DNA of 64,000 bases from Roseicella sp. DB1501 (GTDB taxonomy: Bacteria > Pseudomonadota > Alphaproteobacteria > Acetobacterales > Acetobacteraceae): assembly GCF_013112485.1 (NCBI RefSeq), contig NZ_JABFHG010000016.1:1-64000 (forward strand), given 5' to 3'. The position numbers and the translations under genes are program-made. This document shows, piece by piece, positions 17,285 through 26,900 of the stretch. Position 1 is the stretch's first letter. Every line of letters begins with the position of its first letter. The notes beneath the pieces were generated by a model. That model saw nothing but the letters and a program-made list of their open reading frames with translations. It had not been told where the DNA came from and made no database searches.

Positions 17285-18012
17285 TGGAACGGTCCGAGAT
17301 CCTCGCCGCCATGGGCGAGCTACGGTTGTTCGGCATGAAGGCCGCGTTCGACGGCATCATCGCGGCCGCGGTAAAACGCCAGCATGAGCCACAGCGGGTG
17401 ATCGGCGACTTCGTCTCGGCGGAGATTTCCGAAAAGCAGGCCCGCTCGATCAAGTACCAGATGACCATCGCCAAGCTGCCGCTGGCCAAGGACGTCGAGG
17501 ACTTCCAGTTCGAGGGGACGCCCGTCAACCAGGCGCTCGTGCGTGACCTGGTGGGCGGCAACTTCCTCGCCCAGCAGCGCAACGTGGTCCTGGTCGGCGG
17601 CACCGGCACGGGCAAGACGCATCTGGCGATCGGCATCGCCCGCGCGCTGATCCGCAGTGGCGCCCGCGGCAGGTTCTACAACGTCGTCGACCTGGTGAAC
17701 CGGCTTGAGGCCGAGAGTAGGTCAGGACGCGGCGGCCGCATGGCCGATCATCTCTGTCGGCTGGACTTTGTCGTGCTCGACGAGCTCGGCTACCTGCCGT
17801 TCGCGCTCTCCGGCGGCCAGCTGCTGTTCCACCTGGTCAGCCGCCTGTACGAGCAGACCTCGGTGATCGTCACCACCAACCTCGCATTCGGTGAATGGCC
17901 GACCGTGTTCGGCGACGCCAAGATGACCACGGCCCTGCTGGACCGGTTGACCCACCACTGCGACATCGTCGAGACCGGCAACGAGAGCTGGCGGTTCAAG
18001 AACCGCGCCTGA
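17281..18012 (+). CDS. istB: IS21-family helper ATPase IstB
   Basis: A 243-residue AAA+ protein of the DnaC/IstB type. Walker A is [13 protein letters not shown] (about residues 106-118), Walker B is [14 protein letters not shown], and sensor residues lie in [12 protein letters not shown]. It selects and remodels target DNA for IstA. The start could be GTG 17281 or ATG 17284. The C terminus is complete (SWRFKNRA). Confidence 0.95.
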   Translation: MMERSEILAAMGELRLFGMKAAFDGIIAAAVKRQHEPQRVIGDFVSAEISEKQARSIKYQMTIAKLPLAKDVEDFQFEGTPVNQALVRDLVGGNFLAQQRNVVLVGGTGTGKTHLAIGIARALIRSGARGRFYNVVDLVNRLEAESRSGRGGRMADHLCRLDFVVLDELGYLPFALSGGQLLFHLVSRLYEQTSVIVTTNLAFGEWPTVFGDAKMTTALLDRLTHHCDIVETGNESWRFKNRA

Positions 18013-18182
18013 TCACCCGAACGCCGAGGCCGCCACTGGCTGGTCGGCCGCCCCTCCGCCTCCGGCTCCGAGGCGACCGACCAGCCAGTGCCTCAGCACA
18101 GCCCAAGGGGTCCCTTTTGGACGCCGATCCGGGGTCCCGATTCCAAGCCGATTGACAGGCATCCGGCGGCGGAGGATCTGCG

Positions 18183-18941
18183 GTGAATATTATGGCAGGA
18201 TCCATTGGACCTCAGGAAGCCGAACGCCCAATGGTGGTGGCGGTACCGCCGGAGGAGCTGAAGGCGCACTACGCCCGCATTGTCGCGGCGCACAGCTCCG
18301 AGAGGCTGCGCGAGCGACGGAGGGAGCGGGGAGGGCGGACCATCACCTTCGCCTTGGCCGCCACCACACTGGCACTGGCTGGGGCGCTGGCGGCGTCCAT
18401 GCCACTGCGCCGGACGGTGCCGGTGTTCGTCCATTTGCACGAGGATGGATCCTTCACTTCCTCGATCTCGCAGCGCGATCTGCCAACGACGCTGCAGGAA
18501 GCCACCACGAAGGCGTCGCTATGGCTCTATGTCCGGGCCCGCGAAGGCTACTCGTCGGCGACCTGGTACGAGGACCAGCGCGTCGTCTATCTGCTGTCCG
18601 ACAAGGGGGCTGGCGACACTTACGAGACGCTCGTCCATCCCCGCAATCCGGAAAGCCCGGGCCGCAAGTACGGCACCCGCACGGTCATTCGCCTTGAGCG
18701 CGTCTCCGAGCATTTCCCCTGCGCCTATGAAAGCTGTCTCGGGCGTGAGCCGGATGCCTATCAGGTGCGCTTCCGCCGGATCGTCCATACCGAAGGTCAG
18801 TCGCCGCAATCCCGTGCCTGGGTAGCCACCATCCGGTTCCACCGCGTCGACGGCATCCCGGCATGGCAGCGCGTCACGTACAACCCGCTCGGTCTGCAGG
18901 TCGTCGAATACCGGGCTGAGGAAGAAGGAGCCGGTCGATGA
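18183..18941 (+). CDS. virB8: Type IV secretion protein VirB8
   Basis: A 252-residue bitopic inner-membrane protein: a short cytoplasmic N terminus, one transmembrane helix (TITFALAATTLALAGALAAS, about residues 54-73), and a periplasmic NTF2-like domain with family features such as YVRAREGYSSATWYEDQRVVYLLS and a C-terminal RVTYNPLGLQVVEY. VirB8 assembles the inner-membrane part of the conjugation channel. The GTG at 18183 has GGAGG seven bases upstream. It is the first T4SS gene after the IS21, which ends only 25 bases before the start; virB1-B7 are missing. The VirB9 start overlaps its stop (ATGA). Confidence 0.9.
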   Translation: MNIMAGSIGPQEAERPMVVAVPPEELKAHYARIVAAHSSERLRERRRERGGRTITFALAATTLALAGALAASMPLRRTVPVFVHLHEDGSFTSSISQRDLPTTLQEATTKASLWLYVRAREGYSSATWYEDQRVVYLLSDKGAGDTYETLVHPRNPESPGRKYGTRTVIRLERVSEHFPCAYESCLGREPDAYQVRFRRIVHTEGQSPQSRAWVATIRFHRVDGIPAWQRVTYNPLGLQVVEYRAEEEGAGR

Positions 18942-19891
18942 TCCACCGCCTGCTGGCCTGTACCCTCGCTCTCGGGCTTTCCGGCCCGGCCTGGGCGCTA
19001 CAGGAGCCTGAACCCTGCCCCGGCGGCGACCCGCGTGTACGCTGCGTTTCGGCGCGTGCCAGTCAGGTCATGCTGCTGCTCGCCCGTCCCGGCGCATCCC
19101 TTGTGATCGAGATGCCGGAGGGCGAGAAGGTCCTTGCCGTCCCCGTGAGCGATAACACGCTGATCCAGCGTGGCCGCGGCGAAGCCTCGACGCGCATCAG
19201 CACGGAGGAAGATGGCGGCGCGACGGTAGACGGTAACCTCGCGGTGGCCGTTCGCGGGACGGCCGTCGTGGTGAAGCCCTTCGGTCCGCTCGCACCCCAG
19301 CCCTTCTTCGTGCTCACCGAGCGGGATGGCAAGCAGCAGCGCTATGCCTTCGAGCTGCGAGCCGATGCCGATGCGCAGGCGCCCTACTACTACAGCGTCC
19401 GGCTGCGCAATGTGGCCGCCGAGGAAGAGGATCGCCGGGTCAAGGCCGAGGCCGAGGCCCGCCAGCGGGAAGAGCGCTTCGCCCGTGACCGGCTGGCTCA
19501 GGCGCAGGCGGCCCCGTGCTCCGGGATCCCGGGGGTGAACCGCCGCTATGTCGGTCGCGGTGACGCCGCGCTGGCACCCGCCGAGATCTGCGACGACGGG
19601 CGCAGTACCTATCTCCGCTTCCCCGGCGTCCAGCGCATGCCCGCGATCTTCACCACCCTGCCCGATGGGCGGGAAGCATCCGTCAACGTCTCCACTGGGC
19701 CCGGCGGCTGGGTTACCGTGCATGACCAGTCGCCGATGCTCCGCCTGCGGGATGGCGGGCGCGTCCTCTGCCTCATCAACCGGGGCTTCACGCTCACTGG
19801 GCGGAACCTCGAAACCGGTACGATCGCTCCCGACGTGGTGCGCTCGCCGTCACCGGGCGGTGCTCTGCCCGGACTGGATAGCGGGCGGTGA
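18938..19891 (+). CDS. virB9: Type IV secretion protein VirB9
   Basis: A 317-residue periplasmic protein with a signal peptide (MIHRLLACTLALGLSGPAWA). The N-terminal beta domain has the typical pattern of VirB9/TrbG/CagX, followed by a charged helical linker (about residues 165-190) and a C-terminal beta-sandwich (NRRYVGRGDAALAPAEICDDGRSTYLRF, then PDGREASVNV) that forms the outer-membrane core complex with VirB7 and VirB10. Two extra Cys pairs (CPGGDPRVRC near the N terminus) are visible. It overlaps virB8 and virB10. Confidence 0.92.
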   Translation: MIHRLLACTLALGLSGPAWALQEPEPCPGGDPRVRCVSARASQVMLLLARPGASLVIEMPEGEKVLAVPVSDNTLIQRGRGEASTRISTEEDGGATVDGNLAVAVRGTAVVVKPFGPLAPQPFFVLTERDGKQQRYAFELRADADAQAPYYYSVRLRNVAAEEEDRRVKAEAEARQREERFARDRLAQAQAAPCSGIPGVNRRYVGRGDAALAPAEICDDGRSTYLRFPGVQRMPAIFTTLPDGREASVNVSTGPGGWVTVHDQSPMLRLRDGGRVLCLINRGFTLTGRNLETGTIAPDVVRSPSPGGALPGLDSGR

Positions 19892-20970
19892 GCGGCACTT
19901 CCCCTCCGCCTGCCACCCCTACGGTGGCGGGCGGCCGACCGCCGATGTCGGGCGCGGGCAAGATCGGCATCGTCCTCCTTGCCCTCGTCCTGCTCGTGGT
20001 TCTGTACTGGCTCGGCAGCGGGCCGGGCACCTCGCGGCGCGATGAACTGGGTGTTGGTGCGTCCATAGGCGCTGCGGGCGTAATCCGGCGGATTGAGCCT
20101 CTGCCGCCTCCGGTCCTGCCTGAACCGACACCTGCGGCCCTTCCGGCACCGCCGCCCCGCTTCGCGGAGCTGACACCACGCCCGGCACGTCCCCGCACGC
20201 CGATCCGCCCCGCGCCGATCATGGGGTACGAGGAGCAATCCACCGGCCGCCGGGAGGGTGATTCCCAGACGGCGCAGCGCGAAGCAGGAGAGGGTGAAGA
20301 CGCTCTGGCCGGACGGCTGCGGGCTACTCGCACCGAGGCGGTGAAGGCCAGGCGGCTGCGCGATCCCGACCTCACCATCACCATGGGGACGATCATCCCC
20401 TGCACGCCGCAGCAGCCGCTGAATACCCAGCTCGAGGGCTTCCTCACCTGCGTCGTGCCGACCGAAGTGCGCGGCACGTCCGGGCGTGTCGTCCTGCTCG
20501 ATCGAGGAACGCGGATCGCCGGCCAGCTGAGGAGCGGCATGCGCCAGGGCCAGAACCGGGCATTCGTGCTGTGGACCCGGGCGGAGACACCGGACGGCGT
20601 TACCATCCAGCTTGCCAGCCCCGGTACCGACGCGCTCGGCCAGAACGGTCTGGACGTCGACGTGGAAACCAACTTCTGGTCGCGCTTTGGCGGAGCGATC
20701 ATGCTGAGCTTCATCGATGCAGGCCTGCAGGCGGCCGCGCTGGGTGCATCCTCGCTGGTCAATAGCGGCGGTAGCGGGAGCAACAACATCCGCTTCTTCC
20801 AGCTGCAGTCGGGCGGCCGCAGCGCCGCCGCCTCCGCGCTCGATGCCACCGTGAACATCCCGCCCTACGGCACGCGGCCGCAAGGCGAACCGGCGGCGAT
20901 CTTCACGGCGCGCGATCTCGACTTCACCGAGGTCTACCGGATCAACAGCACCCGCAGCACGGGCAGATAG
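19888..20970 (+). CDS. virB10: Type IV secretion protein VirB10
   Basis: A 360-residue protein: short cytoplasmic N terminus, one transmembrane helix (IGIVLLALVLLVVLYWLG), a Pro-rich periplasmic linker (about residues 70-110), and the TrbI/VirB10 beta-barrel domain. Markers are GTIIPCTPQQPLNTQLEGFLTC, GTSGRVVLLDRGTRIAGQL and the C-terminal NIPPYGTRPQGEP. It spans the envelope and gates the channel. The GTG start overlaps the virB9 stop as GTGA. Confidence 0.93.
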   Translation: MSGTSPPPATPTVAGGRPPMSGAGKIGIVLLALVLLVVLYWLGSGPGTSRRDELGVGASIGAAGVIRRIEPLPPPVLPEPTPAALPAPPPRFAELTPRPARPRTPIRPAPIMGYEEQSTGRREGDSQTAQREAGEGEDALAGRLRATRTEAVKARRLRDPDLTITMGTIIPCTPQQPLNTQLEGFLTCVVPTEVRGTSGRVVLLDRGTRIAGQLRSGMRQGQNRAFVLWTRAETPDGVTIQLASPGTDALGQNGLDVDVETNFWSRFGGAIMLSFIDAGLQAAALGASSLVNSGGSGSNNIRFFQLQSGGRSAAASALDATVNIPPYGTRPQGEPAAIFTARDLDFTEVYRINSTRSTGR

Positions 20971-20979
20971 GAGGGCGTC

Positions 20980-21108
20980 ATGGCCAAGCGTGGCCGCTGG
21001 CAGGCGGTGAAAGTGACCGGCGTCAAGCGGGGGCCCGACAAGCTGAGGCTGCCGAAACTCCGCAAGCATTCACGAAAGGCGCGGCGCAAAGCCGAGCGCC
21101 GCAGGTAA
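20980..21108 (+). CDS. 42-residue highly basic protein between virB10 and virB11
   Basis: From ATG 20980, with AGGAGG 6 to 11 bases upstream, comes a 42-residue product starting MAKRGRWQAVKVTG and ending with a run of Lys/Arg (HSRKARRKAERRR). About 45 percent of residues are Lys or Arg and only one acidic residue precedes the C-terminal third. It fits exactly in the gap between virB10 and virB11 with short spacings on both sides. It is likely missed by standard gene callers. It could bind nucleic acid or the coupling ATPase; I know no family for it. Confidence 0.6.
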   Translation: MAKRGRWQAVKVTGVKRGPDKLRLPKLRKHSRKARRKAERRR

Positions 21109-21122
21109 GAGGAGATGTTCGA

Positions 21123-22118
21123 ATGAGCGCCGCGGTCCCGCTGCTCGCCCATGCCATGCAGCCGCTGGCAGAGGCGCTGGCCGATCCCACTACCGAGGAC
21201 GTCATGGTCCAGCGGGAGGGGGAGTTCTTCGTTCGGCGCGGCGCGGAGACGACGCGCCATGAAGCGGCGGGCCTGCAGTTTGCCGATATTGAAGCTATCG
21301 CGATTCTGGCCGGTGCCGCGCGTCATCAGGATGTCGGACGCGCACGACCTCTTCTTGCCACTGAGCTGCCGACCGGCGAGCGGCTTCAGGCCGTTCTGCC
21401 GCCGTGTGTGCGGCCTGGTACCGCGTCTCTCACCATCCGGCGCGGCTCATCGGAGTTGCCGACGCTGGACGGGCTCGCGCGCTCCGGCATCTTTACCGCC
21501 ACCCGGCCGCAGCCGGGCGGAATGTCGCAGGAAGACCATGCGCTGGTCGAGCTGTACCGCTCAGCGAACTGGGAGCCGTTCCTGCGGGCGTGCGTCCGGG
21601 CCCGAAAGACGGTCGCATTCGTTGGCGAGACAGGCTCGGGCAAAACCCATCAGACCAAGGCGTTGGTAGGAGAAATCCCGCACGAAGAGCGCATCGTAAC
21701 GGTCGAGGATACTGACGAGTGGGGCGGGCTGCGTCATCCTAACCGGGTGGCGCTGTTTTATTCGAAGGGTGATCAGGGAGCAGCCCGCGTCGGAGCCAAC
21801 GAGCTGGTCGAGGCGGCGCTCCGGATGGCGCCTCGCTGGCTGCTGGTGCAGGAGCTGCGCGACGGGGCGGCCTTCTCCTTCCTGCGGGCACTGGCTTCCG
21901 GACACCCCGGCATTACCACCTGGCACGCTAAATCAGCGGCGACCGCATTCGACCCGCTGACCCTGATGGTCCGCCAACATCCCGCCGGTGCAACACTTCC
22001 GAGCGAAGACATTCGCCATCTGTGCCGTAGATTAGTCGATGTGGTGGTTCATTGTGCACGAGGCCAAGGAAAGTTCTACATATCCGAAGTATGGTTTAAC
22101 CTGCTCGACAAGGAATAG
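21123..22118 (+). CDS. virB11: Type IV secretion ATPase VirB11
   Basis: A 331-residue hexameric traffic ATPase. Walker A is FVGETGSGKTHQTKAL (about residues 166-181), the Asp box is TVEDTDEW, Walker B lies in RWLLVQELRDGAAFSFLRA, and the His box is GHPGITTWHAKS. It docks on the inner-membrane complex and powers substrate transfer and pilus assembly. A ribosome site (AAGAGGAG) precedes the ATG. It is followed two bases later by virD4. Confidence 0.94.
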   Translation: MSAAVPLLAHAMQPLAEALADPTTEDVMVQREGEFFVRRGAETTRHEAAGLQFADIEAIAILAGAARHQDVGRARPLLATELPTGERLQAVLPPCVRPGTASLTIRRGSSELPTLDGLARSGIFTATRPQPGGMSQEDHALVELYRSANWEPFLRACVRARKTVAFVGETGSGKTHQTKALVGEIPHEERIVTVEDTDEWGGLRHPNRVALFYSKGDQGAARVGANELVEAALRMAPRWLLVQELRDGAAFSFLRALASGHPGITTWHAKSAATAFDPLTLMVRQHPAGATLPSEDIRHLCRRLVDVVVHCARGQGKFYISEVWFNLLDKE

Positions 22119-22120
22119 GC

Positions 22121-23914
22121 ATGCGCTACGTCTTCGGCCCCGTGCCCGGCGTATCCTGGCGCACCGTGGCTGGGGTATTCCTGCTGTTCTTCGCGCTCGC
22201 CGTCTGGAGCGTGATCTCGTCGTTCGTCTTTCTGCTGCTGGCCGGACTGCGTGACGCCTTCGATTGGGTGCATATCCAATGGTGGTGGTACCTGCGGGAC
22301 TACTGGCATTATCACGGCGTCCCGGAGCGCCTGGCCGCCTCGGGCGCGCTTGCCACGCTGCTGGTCGGCGGCGTTAGCTGGCGGGCCTACCGGATGACGT
22401 CCAGCGGCGGCAGGCCGCTGTTTGGTGCTTCCCGTTTCGCCACCCGCGCTGACGGCGAGCGGGTGGGCCTCAGTTACAGTGCCACTCCGCGGCCGGACAC
22501 CATTATCCTCGGCCGGACGGAGGGCTGGCAACCGCGCTATGTCGGTCTGCCCGGTACCGAGCATGTGCTGTTGGCGGCGAAAACCCGCTCGGGCAAGGGC
22601 GTCTCTTTCGTCCTGCCCAACTGCTTTGCCTGGGGCGAATCGCTCGTCGTGCTCGACGTGAAGCGCGAGAATTGGGACGCGACGGCAGGGCATCGCAAGC
22701 GGATGGGGCAGGAAGTGTTCCTCTTCCAGCCGCTGGCGGAGGACGGACGCACCCATTGCTGGAACCCCCTCGGCGACATCGATGTACGCCAACCAGACTA
22801 CGTCTCCAAGCTCCAGCGCCGGGCCTACGACTTCTTCCCGGAAGTCATGGGACGCGAGCGCTTTTGGCAGGATGGGGCCCGCTCGGCCTTCCTCAGCATC
22901 GCCGTGCTAATCACCGAAACCCCGGGGCTGGTGCTCAACCCGGCCACCGTGTTCCGCTGGTTCGCCAGAGGGGATGCTTCCGCCGAGCTCGCCCGGATGA
23001 TCGACGTACGGCGCAAGTCGGGTAATCCCTATTCTCAAGCCTGCGTCGACCTGATCTCCGATTATCTCAGCGGCACAGAAGAAGTGGTCAAAGGCGTTCG
23101 CAAGCACGTTACCGCCACCATGGGCCTGTGGTTCAATCCGAAAGTCGCCGCGGCTACGGAGCGCTCGGACTTCGACCTGAAGCAGCTGCGCCGCCGCCGC
23201 ATGAGCGTCTACGTCGCGGTGATGCCGGCGGATCTCGGTCAGCTCGGCGTGCTGCTCCGGCTGTTCTTCACCCAGCTCTTCGAAAGCAACACGGACGTGC
23301 TGCCGGACCAGGACCGCTCGATCCGCTACAAATGCCACGTCCTGCTAGATGAGTTCACCTCCATCCCGGCCATGCGCCCGCTGGCCAAGGCGGCGGGCTT
23401 CGCGGCGGGCTTCGGCTTGCGCTTCTCCTTCGTGGTGCAATCCAAGAACCAGGTCCGGGAGGAATACAAAGGGCAGGGCGAGGCCTCACTGCTTGAGAAT
23501 CTGGGCGCGGAAGTCTATTTCGGCACCAGCGACCCTGCGCTTTGCAAGGAGATTTCGGAGCGATCTGGGAACGACACGGTCGAGGTGATGAGCCGCTCCA
23601 CACCCCGCTGGATGGCTTGGCTTCGCCCCGATCGGCAGAGCGAAACGGCGCACTTGCAGAAGCGAGCGCTACTCCTGCCGCAGGAAGTCGCCCAGATGCC
23701 TGCCGAGCAGGAGCTGGTGTTCCGGGCGTCGGTCCCGGCCTTTCTTCTCAGAAAGCTGCGCTGGTTCGAAGATCCCAGTTTCCGGCGGCTGGAGCGCCGG
23801 GCGCCGGAGGTACCGAAGGTCAGCTACACGCTTGCCCGTGATGATGGCACGGTGACGATTCCGACCACATCGGGGCTGAAGGCGCGGATTAAGACGAAGA
23901 AAGCGACGGCGTGA
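22121..23914 (+). CDS. virD4: Type IV coupling protein VirD4/TraG
   Basis: A 597-residue coupling ATPase. Two N-terminal transmembrane segments (about residues 13-36 and 62-84) are followed by the RecA-like core: Walker A LLAAKTRSGKGVSFVLPN (about residues 150-167), LVVLDVKRENWDATAGHRK, and Walker B CHVLLDEFTSIPAM. ERFWQDGARSAFLSI and QSKNQVREEYKGQGEASLLENLG are typical of VirD4/TraG. It recruits the relaxosome to the secretion channel. It converges on the relaxase gene with only 6 bases between the stops. Confidence 0.94.
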   Translation: MRYVFGPVPGVSWRTVAGVFLLFFALAVWSVISSFVFLLLAGLRDAFDWVHIQWWWYLRDYWHYHGVPERLAASGALATLLVGGVSWRAYRMTSSGGRPLFGASRFATRADGERVGLSYSATPRPDTIILGRTEGWQPRYVGLPGTEHVLLAAKTRSGKGVSFVLPNCFAWGESLVVLDVKRENWDATAGHRKRMGQEVFLFQPLAEDGRTHCWNPLGDIDVRQPDYVSKLQRRAYDFFPEVMGRERFWQDGARSAFLSIAVLITETPGLVLNPATVFRWFARGDASAELARMIDVRRKSGNPYSQACVDLISDYLSGTEEVVKGVRKHVTATMGLWFNPKVAAATERSDFDLKQLRRRRMSVYVAVMPADLGQLGVLLRLFFTQLFESNTDVLPDQDRSIRYKCHVLLDEFTSIPAMRPLAKAAGFAAGFGLRFSFVVQSKNQVREEYKGQGEASLLENLGAEVYFGTSDPALCKEISERSGNDTVEVMSRSTPRWMAWLRPDRQSETAHLQKRALLLPQEVAQMPAEQELVFRASVPAFLLRKLRWFEDPSFRRLERRAPEVPKVSYTLARDDGTVTIPTTSGLKARIKTKKATA

Positions 23915-23920
23915 TTAGCG

Positions 23921-26900
23921 TTATCGCCCGATCCTCTGCCCCTGACCCCGCTCTCTCACCGGCCCGCGCAGCCGCTCGAGTTTCTGCTGAACGGCATACG
24001 TGACGGCGGACGGTAGCCTCTTCACCCTTTCAATGACCGCCTGCTGCCGCGACGCGGTACGCTCCAACGCCGCTACGATCGGGGCCAGTGCCTCAGCCTG
24101 ATTGCGCTGCGCAAAATTTTGGCTGAGCATCATGGCGGGCTCTCCCTTTGCCGCCCTGATCTCCGCAGGCCGCAAGCCTTGCTGCAGCGACCTCGCCGTT
24201 CCTTTGCGAACCGCTCCGGCTTTGGCGAGGAAGTCGATGGCCAAATCCTTCTTAGGCTGGCGGGAGAAGTTGCGCGCGACGTTCTCCCATGCGTTGTCCT
24301 TGGTGATCGGCCGCATGTCGTTCATCGGGCGGAGCTTGGCGATCTCGCTGCGCTCCGCGCCCTCGCTCACCACCAGAAATGACGTGCGCCGGTGCCGGGT
24401 ACCGGAGGAATAGGCGGAAAACCCGTTGATGGTCTTGGATCCTGACGGGATGGCATAGATATGTTCAGTCGCTGTCGAGCCTTGCGCGGTGTGCGTGGTC
24501 ATCACCTCGCCATACGCCAGCCGGACCCGTCCCGAGCCGTCATTCAGCGTCTTCCAGGTGATCCGACCTTCCCTGCCTTTGGCATTCCTGACCTGCATGC
24601 CCTTGGCATCGGCGGCCAGCACGGTGAGGACGGAGCCGTTGCGCCCGATGGATCCGCGCTCCCCCTCGGCCCGGGTTGAAGCGAACAGGCGCACCTTGTC
24701 GCCAGCCGCCAGCGCCATGTCATAGGTCTCCTTGCCATTCCCGATCGCCCTGATCTTCACCGCGTCGGGCCCGATTTGGCCAAGCCGCCGCCTCTCTTCG
24801 CGGATGGCGACGCCAAGCCGGTGTGCATCGGCGTTGGTCGGGGCTGAGACGGTCAGCGAGTACCGCTCGTCGTCGGCGTTGGCGCGCAGGCGCTCGCCGG
24901 CCAGTGCCGCCACCCGTGCCAATGCCTCGCGCTGCCCTCCCGGCACTAGCTCGGCGGTGCCGTCCGCACGCTTCAGGGCAAGGGCTTCTGCCGCTTTCCC
25001 TTCGCGGAACAGCCTGACGATCTCCTTCTCCTCCTTGCTCTTCTGACGCAGCGTGGTGAGGATTTCGGGTACCTGGTCGGGTCCCAGGGCGCGGCGGGCC
25101 AGATCGATAACCGGGCCCGCCTCGATCGACTGGCACTGCCTATCGTCACCAAGCATCACCAGCCGGAAGCCATGCTTTTGTTGCAGCTCAAGCAGCTCCA
25201 GCCCTTGCCGGGTACCGAGGAGAGAGAGCTCGTCCACCACCACGACGGATTGCCTGGAGAGAGCGACGTCCCCCTTCGCCACCGCCTCGACGAAGACACT
25301 GTACGCCTTCGTACGATCGCGGGAGATGCCTGCGTCAATCAAGTCGTCGGCCTGACGCCATGCCAGCGCGATGCCATGCACATCCTGCTGCCGGGCATTC
25401 CATGCCGATACCAGCGGCTTCAGCGAGGTGGTCTTGCCCATGCCGGCGGCGCCGATCAGCACGGCGATGCGTCCGCCTTCGCCGAGCCGGTGAATAGCGT
25501 CCCGCTGGGCCCTGCCGTGCGCTTTCTCGAAGGTGAGGCCCGACTGCTGGATGGCGTGTTCGATCTCGCTGGCGCTCAGCCTGCCGGTCCGGTCGGCAGC
25601 CGCGGCCGTTGCAAGCTCGATGAATGCCTTCTCCTGATGGACATGCAGGGCGGTGGTCAGCTTCGCCTGCCTTGGATTGTCATGCTCCTGCCAGTACAGC
25701 CGGGTCCTCTGCCCCTGCTGGCGGACGCCTTGTTCCATAAAGCGCTCGGTCACCCGGTCGATATCGACAGTGGTGTCGATGCCGTGGGCGATCAGGCCGC
25801 GCAGGGCGGCCGTGCGGGCGTCCGGCGCGGTGATGACGGCCCGCTTGTCCAGCTCGGCCTCCATCCAGGGCAGGGCCGTCTCGTAAGCCTTCTGCAGCCG
25901 CTCCTCAGGCGAGAGTGGCGGCGGGGAAGGGCCGTACGTCTCGATCCCCCGATATTGCCAGTTCAGCGCATCCGCCTGCCGGTGCCAGTCGGCGAAATCG
26001 GCCATATCATCCTTTTTCAGCCTCTCCCGGGTCTCCCCATCGATGCCGGGGATCTCGCCCTGTGTCCCTGCCTTCAGCAGCCCGGTGCGGCGCTCCGGCG
26101 TCAGCTCGTCCCAGACCAGCCCGAGCGAGGCGGCATAGGCCCGCGCCGCGTTTTCACCGCTCTGGCTGCGCTTGCTGAAATGATCGCGGACCTCGGTGGG
26201 GATCGCGTCCAACCGTGCCATGCCGGTGTCCGGGTCGAGCGAAACGCTGGCCTGCAGGCGGTCCCGCAGGTTGGTGGCGAGGTGCGCCTGGTAAAGCGCG
26301 CCGGTCTCCTTGATCAGGCCGTCCAGCTGGCCGAGATCGAGGGAGCCGACGCGGCCGGATTCGCAGAACACGGCATTCATGACGGTGAAGTGGGTGTGCA
26401 GGTCCGGGTCGCCCGCGATCGGCACCGCGACGCGCTCGGTCTGGCCGTTCTGCTCCATCCACAAAGTCGGGCGGGCGGTGTAGTGATCGAACTCGATCCA
26501 GCCGATATGGCCCGGCTCCGATCCGTCCTTGCCGCCATGACCCAGCTTCGCCTGCGCGATGTGCGCCTCCAGGTAGGCCATTGCTTCCGAGGCGGCATCC
26601 CGATGCGCCTGATAGATGGCGGCTTGCTCCGCCGGTACCGCGAAGGCCCACGCAACCGAAACGCTCTTGTCCGGCGTCAGGGTGAAGTCGACGGAGCCGA
26701 GCGGGATCTTCTCCTTCGTCTCGCCGGTCTTCGGGTCGGTGTACTCGCGCAGGGTCGAATAGTGCTTGCCCTCGATCACCTCGCCGTCTGTCCGGAGGCC
26801 GACCAGCAAGGCATTGATCTGCTGGCGGGTGAGCGGCTGCTCGGGGTCGATGCCAAGTCCCTTGGCCACCAGCGGGTGCATGTCGCGTCGCGGCTGGGCC

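Larger units (their letters stand above)
15671..18157 (+). mobile_element. Complete IS21-family element
   Basis: The ends are TGTGATTCGGCGTGGAAT on the left and TGTCAATCGGCTTGGAAT read inward on the right. Each is followed by GGGACCC and an internal repeat block (ATCGGCGTCCAAAAGGGACC at 15709-15728 and its inverse at about 18109-18128). istA and istB are intact between them. No matching direct repeats flank the element (TTGTT on the left, GGCAT on the right), so the flanking DNA has been rearranged or deleted since insertion. Confidence 0.9.
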
